From Oscillospiraceae bacterium (lineage in GTDB: Bacteria; Bacillota; Clostridia; Oscillospirales; Acutalibacteraceae): a stretch of 39,017 nt of DNA. The first letter of the stretch is position 1. Every line of letters begins with the position of its first letter. The position numbers and the translations under genes were made by a program. The notes below the pieces were generated by a model, which ran no database searches, was not told the origin of the DNA, and saw nothing but the letters and a program-made list of their open reading frames with translations. Positions 32,344 through 39,017 of this stretch are shown here, piece after piece. The stretch lies in NCBI GenBank assembly GCA_015065505.1, contig SVQE01000019.1:1-39017 (forward strand). Direction: 5' to 3'.

Positions 32344-34038
32344 TCAATTCCTTTCGGTGTTGATTTCGTTAATGATTATTTCTTCAAATTCCTCGGCAGG
32401 AACGGGGCGTGAGAAATAGTAGCCCTGAACAATTCGGCAGCCTGCCTTTTTAAGAATATCAAGCTGTTCGCGGTATTCAATACCCTCTGCAATAACAGTT
32501 AAATTAAGGTGCTTTGCGATATCGAGAATCAGCGTAACAAGTCGGCGGTCGGTTTCGTTTACGGCAATATTCCTGATGAATTTCATATCCATTTTCAAAA
32601 CATCAACGGGCATTGCCGAAAGCATATTAAGCGAGGAATAGCCGCTGCCGAAATCATCCATTTCAATAACAAAGCCTGCTTCCTTTAGCTTTTTAATCAA
32701 AGCAACAATATCTTCGGCATCCTGAGTATATGCCGATTCGGTTATTTCAAGCTTTAAGTCATTATGGTTTAAACCGTTTTTCTCAATAAGCTCGTTGAGC
32801 TTTTCAATAAGCGCTCCGTCAAAAATATCCGAGCGCGAAACATTAACCGAAACGGGAAGCTCAAAATCAAATTTTTTCTTCCACTTTGCAATCTGCTCGG
32901 TTGTGTTCTGCCACACGAAGTTGTCAACAACGCTGATAAGTCCGTTTCCTTCAAAAAGAGGAATGAATGCACCCGGCGTGATAAAGCCAAGCTCGGGGTG
33001 CACCCAGCGAATAAGCGCTTCGGCGCTTACAAGCTTCGGGGGATTGCACTGAATATCATATTTCGGCTGATAGAAAACCTTAAGCTGATTTTGCTCAACC
33101 GCGTTTTTTAAATCATTAAGAAGCCTTCTGTCAAGAATTTCCTTCTGACGCATTTCCTCGTTGAAAATCATAAGAGGATTGCTGTAGTTTCCGCGAACCT
33201 TGCTGCAGGCTGTGCTTGCGTGGTCGAACATTGTTATGGGGTTTAAGTCCTCCTGCCACAGCATAACGCCCATTCTGAGATGAACATTAACATTAGGGAA
33301 TGCCGCGTCAATTTCATTTTGAAAATGAGTTAAAACCAATTTGTAATTATCGCGCTGAGCGCAGTAAATGCAGAAGCTGTCCGCTTCAAATCTGCCTGCA
33401 ATACCCGTTGTTTCGCTTAAGAATGTGCGAATAATTCCGCCGAGAGAGCTTAAAATATTGTCGCCGAATTCTCTGCCGTTAACTGCGTTTATTGAATGGA
33501 ACTGCTCAATGTTTAAAACGATTGCATCATAGTGCGTTTCGGGATGATATGTGAAAAGGCGTGTTGCATATTCATAGAAGAAATTGCGCGTGTAGAGCAT
33601 AGTGAGCTTGTCGCGTTCTGCCTTTGAAATCAGCTGGCGCCCGTCGCTGAGCTCAATAATTCTTGCAACTCGTGCAAGAATAACCCTGTGAATATCAAAG
33701 GGCTTTGTTATGAAATCAACTGCGCCGAGCTCGAGAGCTTTTAATTCTGCTTCCTTCTCTGATGTTAAAACTATAACGGGAAGCTTTCTTAAATCCTCGT
33801 CCTTGTGCATTTCCTCAAGAACCTCAAAGCCGTTCATAACGGGCATAATGAGGTCGAGCATAACAAGCGAAAGATTGTCAACATCCTGCTGCATACATTC
33901 AAGAGCTTCCTTGCCGTTTTCGGCAAAGCAAAGCTCATATTCATCCTCAAGAATTGTTTCAAGAATGTCGCGGTTCAGTTCCTGGTCGTCAACAATCAGA
34001 ATCCTGTGCCTTTTTTTAATCTCGTTGGTTTTAATCAT
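32344..34038 (-). CDS. Response regulator with degenerate GGDEF and EAL (c-di-GMP phosphodiesterase)
   Basis: The 564-residue protein has receiver (about 12-130; IVDDQE, phospho-Asp in VMLDLIMPVMNG, Lys in FITKPFD), a GGDEF-fold domain (about 135-300) whose signature is RFEADSF instead of GGDEF and so cannot be a normal cyclase, and EAL (about 312-558). The EAL domain keeps the catalytic set: SAEALIRW, VNVSRSD, LEITES, EMDDFGSG, LKMDMKF, IAEGIE, VQGYYF. It should hydrolyse c-di-GMP to pGpG under phosphorylation control. Its start overlaps the end of the upstream SBP-EAL gene by 8 bp, and Hpt follows 3 bp after. It has no membrane segment. Confidence 0.93.
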   Translation of the reverse strand: MIKTNEIKKRHRILIVDDQELNRDILETILEDEYELCFAENGKEALECMQQDVDNLSLVMLDLIMPVMNGFEVLEEMHKDEDLRKLPVIVLTSEKEAELKALELGAVDFITKPFDIHRVILARVARIIELSDGRQLISKAERDKLTMLYTRNFFYEYATRLFTYHPETHYDAIVLNIEQFHSINAVNGREFGDNILSSLGGIIRTFLSETTGIAGRFEADSFCIYCAQRDNYKLVLTHFQNEIDAAFPNVNVHLRMGVMLWQEDLNPITMFDHASTACSKVRGNYSNPLMIFNEEMRQKEILDRRLLNDLKNAVEQNQLKVFYQPKYDIQCNPPKLVSAEALIRWVHPELGFITPGAFIPLFEGNGLISVVDNFVWQNTTEQIAKWKKKFDFELPVSVNVSRSDIFDGALIEKLNELIEKNGLNHNDLKLEITESAYTQDAEDIVALIKKLKEAGFVIEMDDFGSGYSSLNMLSAMPVDVLKMDMKFIRNIAVNETDRRLVTLILDIAKHLNLTVIAEGIEYREQLDILKKAGCRIVQGYYFSRPVPAEEFEEIIINEINTERN

Positions 34039-36256
34039 TATCAGGAGTTCCTTCCTTTAACTTTTCAAAATCTTCAATCGGCATCGGCTTATAGAAATAA
34101 TAGCCCTGCATAGCGTTTGCGCCCTTGCTTTGAAGGAAATCAGCCTGCTCGGCGGTTTCAACGCCCTCGGTTATAAGCTCAATTTCAAGCTCACGAATCA
34201 TCTGAATCACACAGCTTAAAATTGTTTCGCTCTTCTTTTCATTGCCCGATGAGGTTAAGAAATTAAGGTCGAGCTTAATTCTGTCAACGCTAACCTCTTT
34301 AAGCATATTAAGCGAGGAATAACCGCTGCCGAAATCATCCATTTCAACCTTAAAGCCGTATTCTCTGAGCTTATTTGTTGTATTTATAAGCTCCTCGGTG
34401 TCCTCAACATAGGCGCTTTCCGTTATTTCAATATGAAGCTGGTCAGGGGATATATTATATTTCTTAATCAGATTGCTGAATAGCTCGGGAATATTTCTGT
34501 CCTCTCTGATATCAAGGCGCGAAACATTGATTGAAAAAGCAATATGTATGCCTTTTTCATTAAGCGCGCTCAAATCGCGGCAAACCGTTTCCCAAACATA
34601 TTTATCCAAATCAAAGACAAGCCCCGTATCCTCTAAAATCGGTATGAATTCCGAAGGGGATATAACGCCGAGCTTTTTGTGATTCCATCTGCTCAGTGCT
34701 TCAGCGCCGATAATTTCTTTGGTTTCATAGTTAATCTGAGGCTGATAATAAACCTGAATGTCGCCCGATTCAATGGCTGAGGGCAGGGAATAGATAATAT
34801 CCGCCATTCGCTTGCCTTTTTCCCACTGCTCGGGGTTATAAAACGCGAAGTTGTTATCGTGGTTCTTGCGAACTCTTTTCTCTGCAATAAGCGCCATATC
34901 AAGCATATGGTCAACATCAATGTTTTTATGGTCGTTCGGGGTAAGAACATATATTCCGCTGCAGAGATTAACCGGATTTTCCTTGCCTCTGTCTATGAAA
35001 TAATTTCTTACAGGGTTGATAACATTAATTTCATCCGAGCGCATATCCTCATCGGAAATAATATTGCGAAGCACTGCAAAACGGTCGGCAGTAATTCTTC
35101 CTATTGCCTCGTTTTCTTTCAGAGATTCCTTGGAAATCTGTGCCCAGAATTTAAGCAGCTCGTCGCCTTCGCTTCTGCCGAACCTGTCGTTAATAAACTT
35201 GAAATCCCTGATGTTGTTGTATGAAAGGAAATACGGAATTTTGGGATTTTCACGAAGCAGCTCTTCAACGCGTTTTCTGAAGCCATCCATACTTAAAATG
35301 CCTGTAAGAGGGTCGTGAGTTATTAGATTCTGAATATCCTCGTTATGCCTTTTTTTCATAACTTTTATTTTCTCGACTGCAATTATAATAATTGCAAGGA
35401 AGAGAAGGAAAGCAAGAAGAATTATAAGCCAGTAGGAATATATAAAATCGTAAAAATCGTATTTATAAAGCCTTCTTGAAGTGTAATCAAGTGTTACTGC
35501 CTGACGGCGTGTGTCGCTTATCTGTGCAATTCCCGTGTTAAGACGGCTGATGATTGCAGCACCCTCGGGGGTGTTGGTTGTTCCAACTCGGAAATCCATT
35601 GTAAACATAGTTGAGGGCTGAACTATCAAATCCGAATATGCAGGCTTTTGCAGAACATAGCTCCAAACAAACGAATTGTGAAGCAGTGCGTCAACCTCGT
35701 TTGCGCGGAGTGCCTTAACGCAGTCGTCCATTGTTTCAAAGGTTACAATAACCATTCCGGGATAGATATTGTTAATGCTTTCTGCAATGCCTCTTTGTGA
35801 TTGAAGCATTCCAACCTTAAGACTGCCGAACGGGGGGAGCTCGCGCTTTCCTTCGGTTACAAGGGTGAAAGGTGTTTGAATAAGATTTTCCGAAACGATT
35901 GTAGCTTTGCCCGAGGCGCTGTCAATCGCGCTTCCGAAAGGCATAAGAACATCGTATTTATCGCTGTCGAGCGCTTCTTTAAGCGAGGGCTCGCTTATCT
36001 GCTGAAAAACAACCTTGTAGCCTGCTTCCTGAGCAGCAGTGAACATAAGGTCAGCGCCGATTCCCGTTATTTCATTCGTTTCATTGTCGATATAGAATAT
36101 CGGGCATCTGTCTGTTGGAACGCCGACAATAAGTGTATCTTCATTATTATCTGCTGTTTCGGCATAAGCAGGCACAGTGAGGGATAACAAAACTGATAAA
36201 CAAATAATAATTGCAAAAAGCCTTTTTGCTATTCCTTTGCTTTTCAAAGCTTTCAC
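34031..36256 (-). CDS. Transmembrane SBP_bac_3 sensor with degenerate GGDEF and EAL (c-di-GMP phosphodiesterase)
   Basis: The 741-residue product has a signal sequence (KRLFAIIICLSVLLSLTVPA), an external SBP_bac_3 domain (about 38-265; LIVGVPTDRCPIFYIDNETN, GADLMFTAAQEAGYKVVFQQ), one membrane helix (about 275-297), a GGDEF-fold domain (about 312-470) with ITADRF in place of the signature, and EAL (about 490-735) with GAEALSRW, INVSRLD, IEITES, EMDDFGSG, IKLDLNF, TEGVE and MQGYYF all present. SBP_bac_3 domains commonly bind polar amino acids, so ligand outside would tune c-di-GMP breakdown inside. It follows the permease-GGDEF gene by 53 bp and overlaps the next gene by 8 bp. Confidence 0.93.
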   Translation of the reverse strand: MKALKSKGIAKRLFAIIICLSVLLSLTVPAYAETADNNEDTLIVGVPTDRCPIFYIDNETNEITGIGADLMFTAAQEAGYKVVFQQISEPSLKEALDSDKYDVLMPFGSAIDSASGKATIVSENLIQTPFTLVTEGKRELPPFGSLKVGMLQSQRGIAESINNIYPGMVIVTFETMDDCVKALRANEVDALLHNSFVWSYVLQKPAYSDLIVQPSTMFTMDFRVGTTNTPEGAAIISRLNTGIAQISDTRRQAVTLDYTSRRLYKYDFYDFIYSYWLIILLAFLLFLAIIIIAVEKIKVMKKRHNEDIQNLITHDPLTGILSMDGFRKRVEELLRENPKIPYFLSYNNIRDFKFINDRFGRSEGDELLKFWAQISKESLKENEAIGRITADRFAVLRNIISDEDMRSDEINVINPVRNYFIDRGKENPVNLCSGIYVLTPNDHKNIDVDHMLDMALIAEKRVRKNHDNNFAFYNPEQWEKGKRMADIIYSLPSAIESGDIQVYYQPQINYETKEIIGAEALSRWNHKKLGVISPSEFIPILEDTGLVFDLDKYVWETVCRDLSALNEKGIHIAFSINVSRLDIREDRNIPELFSNLIKKYNISPDQLHIEITESAYVEDTEELINTTNKLREYGFKVEMDDFGSGYSSLNMLKEVSVDRIKLDLNFLTSSGNEKKSETILSCVIQMIRELEIELITEGVETAEQADFLQSKGANAMQGYYFYKPMPIEDFEKLKEGTPDND

Positions 36257-36309
36257 CGCCCTTTCGTTGTAATGTTAAAATAGATTTTTAATAACTTTGA
36301 GCTGCGTTA

Positions 36310-38544
36310 TCATTCGCGGATAACGGCGCCCATACTCTTGAGCTGCTTTTTGCGCTCGTACATAAGCGCGTCAGCGCGCTTGAAAACATCGTGAATATTC
36401 TTATCGGTTTCGCTGTTATATTCAGCGAGTCCCAGTGAAATAACAACACTGTCGGTGCCGATGTTTTCTTCAATTACTCTGTTGATATCATCAATTATTT
36501 CATTTCGGGATTTATAGTCGCGTCCTTCAAGGAGAATAACAAATTCATCGCCGCCTATTCTGAATACGGGGCTGTGAGCAAAGTATTCACAAAGCATATT
36601 GCACGAGCAGCAGATATATTTATCGCCTGCCTTGTGACCAAGGGTATCGTTAATCCTTTTAAGTCCGTTAACATCGCAGACTATAAGTCCGAATTCTTCA
36701 AGGGTTCCTTCTTCTATCTGGTAATCAATAATTGCTTCCTGTTCTTCAAAAGCGTGCTTGCTTTTAACGCCCGTAAGCGTGTCTGTAAATGCAATAGTTC
36801 GCGCGTGGTCGCGTTCGGCGGAGGCTATGCTTTCCCATTTTCGCATTGAACGGTAGTTGGAATAAAGAACCGCAATCGAAGTTCCGAATATAAAAATTAT
36901 GATTAATGAAGAAACATTGCTGATGCTTGATAACGCCTGACGCTGGTCTTCAAAGAAATCATCAGTTTTTTTAGAGGATTCATTATCCTCATCATCGTAA
37001 TAATGGCTCTGAATAGTGTTTATAACATCATTCTGTCTGCTTTCGTTAATTCTTTGAACCAATGTCATAAGCATTATAACCATGAATATAAGAAGCGCAA
37101 TCCAGACGATAATTGCTTTACCGAAATTCCTTGCATGGTCCTTTTTAATAACGCGGTTGAAGAACAGCAAGCCAAGCAGCGACCAGGCAATCATCAATGC
37201 GTATGATTCCGTTTCAATCGTGTGGTCTGAGAAAAGACCGGGGAATAACAGATAGAATAAAAACAGTGCAAGAATAACAAGGCATATGCTGCTTAAGATA
37301 ATATCCTTGCGGCACTTCTCTTCTCTTGAAGCCTTGAAAACTGCAATGGAAGCAAAGCCGTAAATGATTGTTGAGCCGAAGGTTGTTGTGTCAACAATCC
37401 AGCCGATAGCCGTTCTGCCAAGGAAGGGAATAGGCAGTGAAACTATTAAAACAAGAAGTATTGTGTTATAGGGGATATTCTTCTTATTAAGCTTTGTAAA
37501 TGCTTTTGAAAGAATACCGTCCTGTGCAACGCCGTAGCAAAGTCGGCTGAGAGCTCTCATCATTCCTATAAGGCTTGAGAAAACAAGCGCAACCAGCGAA
37601 GCCATAAGGATATAAACGCCGCTTTGTCCTAAATAATGATGTGCAGCGTAGAATGCGGGTAAGCCTTCAATACCTTCATAATCATCAAGGTGGGTTATGT
37701 AATCAAGCCAGCTGCTGCATCCCTCGGGATATGCGCTGACGCTTAAAACAACAAGGAAGATATAAAGCGCTGTGATAACAATAAGTGATACAAGAAGTAT
37801 GTTGAATAATTTTTTGTGTGTAAATTTGTATTCCTCGGAGTAGTGCGAAACACTTTCAAATCCGATGAATGCCCACGGCGAAATAAATGCAATATGGGTT
37901 ATCTGCCTTAAATGGCTTGCATCGGGAATAAACGCAGGCTTCATTGTCATTCCCGAGCTCGGGTGTTTAATCATAGCAACCGCAAAGCAAACGGATATGC
38001 CGATTACAAAAATAAATGCAAGCGCTGTCATAATCCGTGCGGTAAGCTTGTTGCTGTACATACTGATTAGGGCAATAATAACAATAACTGCAAGGGTTAT
38101 AATAACTTCACCAAGATAAACATCATAACCGAAAACCGTGTAAAGATGCCCGAAGCTGAAAATGCCGTGTAGGAAATAACGCGCAAACAGCGGAACGCTT
38201 GTTGCATTTGCCCAGAAAACGGAAATATAAACCAAAAACAGATACCACGCAACAAGAAAGGCTCTGTCGTATCCGAAGATGTTTTTAATGTAGTTATAAA
38301 GTCCGCCTGCTTCTGGATAGCGTGCTGATAAGAAATGATAATGGCTTGCAACCATAAGCATCATTGCAATTCCTATCAGCAGTCCGATGATTGAACCAAG
38401 AGGACCTGCCTGCGAAATATAGTTGGTGTTGGTAACAATTAAAGAGCCCCATCCGATTGCCGAGCCGACTGAAAATGCCCAGACTGCAATCGGAGAGAGA
38501 TATGGCTGTAAGCCAACCGTATTCTTTGCTGATTTATTATCCAT
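36310..38544 (-). CDS. Amino-acid permease (APC family) fused to an active-type GGDEF diguanylate cyclase
   Basis: The product is 744 residues from the ATG at 38544. An upstream in-frame ATG at 38595 lies before the predicted transcription start, while GAGGAAGTATT precedes 38544. Residues about 1-490 are an APC-superfamily transporter with about 12 helices (YLSPIAVWAFSVGSAIGWGS, ISPWAFIGFESVSHYSEEY, RALSRLCYGVAQDGILS). Two further helices (about 480-500, 548-568) flank an acidic external loop (YYDDEDNESSKK). The C-terminal 172 residues are GGDEF: TDTLTGVKSKHAF, LIVCDVNGLKRINDTLGH, and an intact RIGGDEF at 664-668. The inhibitory RxxD site is absent. This predicts c-di-GMP synthesis controlled by amino-acid binding or transport. 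It is the first gene of the operon. Confidence 0.92.
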   Translation of the reverse strand: MDNKSAKNTVGLQPYLSPIAVWAFSVGSAIGWGSLIVTNTNYISQAGPLGSIIGLLIGIAMMLMVASHYHFLSARYPEAGGLYNYIKNIFGYDRAFLVAWYLFLVYISVFWANATSVPLFARYFLHGIFSFGHLYTVFGYDVYLGEVIITLAVIVIIALISMYSNKLTARIMTALAFIFVIGISVCFAVAMIKHPSSGMTMKPAFIPDASHLRQITHIAFISPWAFIGFESVSHYSEEYKFTHKKLFNILLVSLIVITALYIFLVVLSVSAYPEGCSSWLDYITHLDDYEGIEGLPAFYAAHHYLGQSGVYILMASLVALVFSSLIGMMRALSRLCYGVAQDGILSKAFTKLNKKNIPYNTILLVLIVSLPIPFLGRTAIGWIVDTTTFGSTIIYGFASIAVFKASREEKCRKDIILSSICLVILALFLFYLLFPGLFSDHTIETESYALMIAWSLLGLLFFNRVIKKDHARNFGKAIIVWIALLIFMVIMLMTLVQRINESRQNDVINTIQSHYYDDEDNESSKKTDDFFEDQRQALSSISNVSSLIIIFIFGTSIAVLYSNYRSMRKWESIASAERDHARTIAFTDTLTGVKSKHAFEEQEAIIDYQIEEGTLEEFGLIVCDVNGLKRINDTLGHKAGDKYICCSCNMLCEYFAHSPVFRIGGDEFVILLEGRDYKSRNEIIDDINRVIEENIGTDSVVISLGLAEYNSETDKNIHDVFKRADALMYERKKQLKSMGAVIRE

Positions 38545-38593
38545 AATACTTCCTCGTGAACAATTTACAGTGATGTTAGTTTTTACCATTTTC

Positions 38594-38623
38594 ATTATAT
38601 ATCAAATAGAGTGCAACCGTCAA
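38594..38623 (-). promoter_or_regulatory. Strong SigA-type promoter of the c-di-GMP operon
   Basis: On the minus strand TTGACG (38623-38618), 18 bp, perfect TATAAT (38599-38594). The predicted start near 38587 gives a leader of about 43 bases, too short for a riboswitch, and excludes the upstream ATG at 38595 as start of the first gene. Confidence 0.85.
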
Positions 38624-38736
38624 TAAAAATATAAATTAATAGTTTTAAAGAACAATATTTTAATAATCAATCTTTCGAGGTAATGATGAGAAGTAATATG
38701 GATACTTCGAAGCAGTTGTATTGTTGAAAAAGGTAA

Positions 38737-38765
38737 GGGCAGCGAACAATCGCTGCTCTGTTTTT
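38737..38765 (+). terminator. Terminator-like hairpin with no obvious gene upstream
   Basis: GCAGCGA pairs with TCGCTGC around ACAA, extended by a G-C and a G-T pair, then TCTG and five T. No plus-strand gene precedes it, so it may end an unrecognised short transcript. On the minus strand the following bases are less T-rich. Confidence 0.55.
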
Positions 38766-38918
38766 ATTCCCGTCAGATCGGAAGCACCGCAGTATATCCG
38801 GACTCATATAGGCGTAGGCATTAGAGAATCGAACCCAGTAAGCCTTAAATTGCATATTTCACGCCCCTTTTTCCGCTTTTTGTTTTACCATACGACAGTA
38901 TGCTTGCACCAAAAAACG

Positions 38919-38979
38919 AAAAAATGAACGCAAACTATGGAATTTAAGGTGCTTCGCAGTTTTGCCCTGTTCATTTTTT
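38919..38979. repeat. Long inverted repeat near the window end
   Basis: AAAAAATGAAC at 38919-38929 and GTTCATTTTTT at 38969-38979 are exact complements; inside, GCAAACT faces AGTTTTGC with one bulge. It has T-runs on both sides and could terminate in either direction or mark an element end. Confidence 0.6.
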
Positions 38980-39017
38980 ACAAAGACAAGGCAAAGCGGT
39001 GAAGCAAGGCTGGCGCC

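Larger units (their letters stand above)
38624..39017. other. Gene-free stretch with strong hairpins; identity unknown
   Basis: About 390 bases hold no convincing gene. Two overlapping ORFs (plus 38721-38927, minus 38667-38855) have no ribosome binding site and no recognised domain. The sequence contains a terminator-like hairpin (38737-38765), a tRNA T-arm-like minus-strand stretch (38829-38844) and a long inverted repeat (38919-38979). It may be the edge of a dispersed repeat, a non-coding RNA or a mobile-element remnant continuing past the window. Confidence 0.5.

Noticed and set aside
38545-38593. c-di-GMP (GEMM) riboswitch in the leader of the signalling operon
   Set aside because: The leader is only about 43 bases long and has no GEMM core; none was recognised upstream of the GH43 or LRR genes either.
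38545-38595. Upstream in-frame ATG extending the permease-GGDEF protein by 17 residues
   Set aside because: It overlaps the -10 of a near-consensus promoter and has no ribosome binding site, whereas the ATG at 38544 has one.
38775-38784. AGATCGGAAG, the start of a common sequencing adapter
   Set aside because: The match stops after ten bases, so adapter contamination is not supported.
38771-38795. Resemblance to SRP (4.5S) RNA domain IV: GTCAG..CGGAAG..GCAG
   Set aside because: The almost invariant GGAAGGAAGCAG core is not present and the flanks do not pair as a long SRP hairpin.
1-39017. CRISPR arrays, phage genes, transposases, rRNA or complete tRNA genes
   Set aside because: No regularly spaced direct repeats, no integrase or transposase motifs and no full cloverleaf were found on either strand.

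Overview
The window looks like chromosome of a Gram-positive, anaerobic gut-type Clostridia, most likely Oscillospirales/Ruminococcaceae. The evidence is the Firmicutes gene order map-infA-rpmJ-rpsM-rpsK-rpsD-rpoA-rplQ, a zinc-ligand-free S4 of the Ruminococcaceae type, moderately AT-rich sequence with strong GGAGG-type ribosome binding sites, oxygen-defence genes typical of anaerobes (flavodiiron protein, flavin reductase, rubredoxin), several glycoside hydrolases, and dispersed intergenic repeats of a style I associate with this group. The lineage call is an inference from recognition, not from a search.

Layout. 1-3532: the end of the spc/alpha ribosomal operon, closed by a strong terminator. 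3535-5659: a repeat cluster, then a secreted leucine-rich-repeat (BspA-like) protein ending in one dockerin-like calcium loop. 5670-7226: an XRE-type regulator divergent from a membrane-anchored Ser/Thr kinase, with a perfect 11-bp inverted repeat between them that is probably the operator. 7269-11153: a DUF4352-type membrane-anchored protein, then a MacA-like adaptor and a MacB-like permease without an ATPase gene. 11050-11990: intergenic repeats around a flavin reductase. 11992-13155: flavodiiron protein. 13223-20010: a carbohydrate block on the plus strand (NahK-like sugar kinase, GH2 beta-galactosidase, MFS transporter, rubredoxin, PfkB-family sugar-phosphate kinase). 20011-22016: GH36 alpha-galactosidase followed at 2 bp by a tiny FeoB-associated Cys-rich membrane protein. 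22147-24405: alpha/beta hydrolase converging on a D,D-carboxypeptidase. 24531-30030: a tiny signal-peptide ORF and a 1702-residue secreted GH43 protein. 30035-38544: a five-gene minus-strand operon for cyclic-di-GMP signalling. 38596-39017: unexplained sequence with strong hairpins.

The most interesting unit is the operon at 30035-38544. From one strong promoter it encodes, in order: an amino-acid permease fused to an intact GGDEF diguanylate cyclase; a secreted-sensor (SBP_bac_3) protein with degenerate GGDEF and intact EAL; a response regulator with degenerate GGDEF and intact EAL; a free-standing Hpt phosphotransfer protein; and a membrane hybrid histidine kinase with two receiver domains. 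Read together (inference), it is a self-contained circuit in which an amino-acid transporter-like sensor drives c-di-GMP synthesis, while an extracellular amino-acid-type sensor and a phosphorelay drive c-di-GMP breakdown. No c-di-GMP receptor or riboswitch was recognised in the window. The operon converges on the giant GH43 gene through a shared bidirectional terminator.
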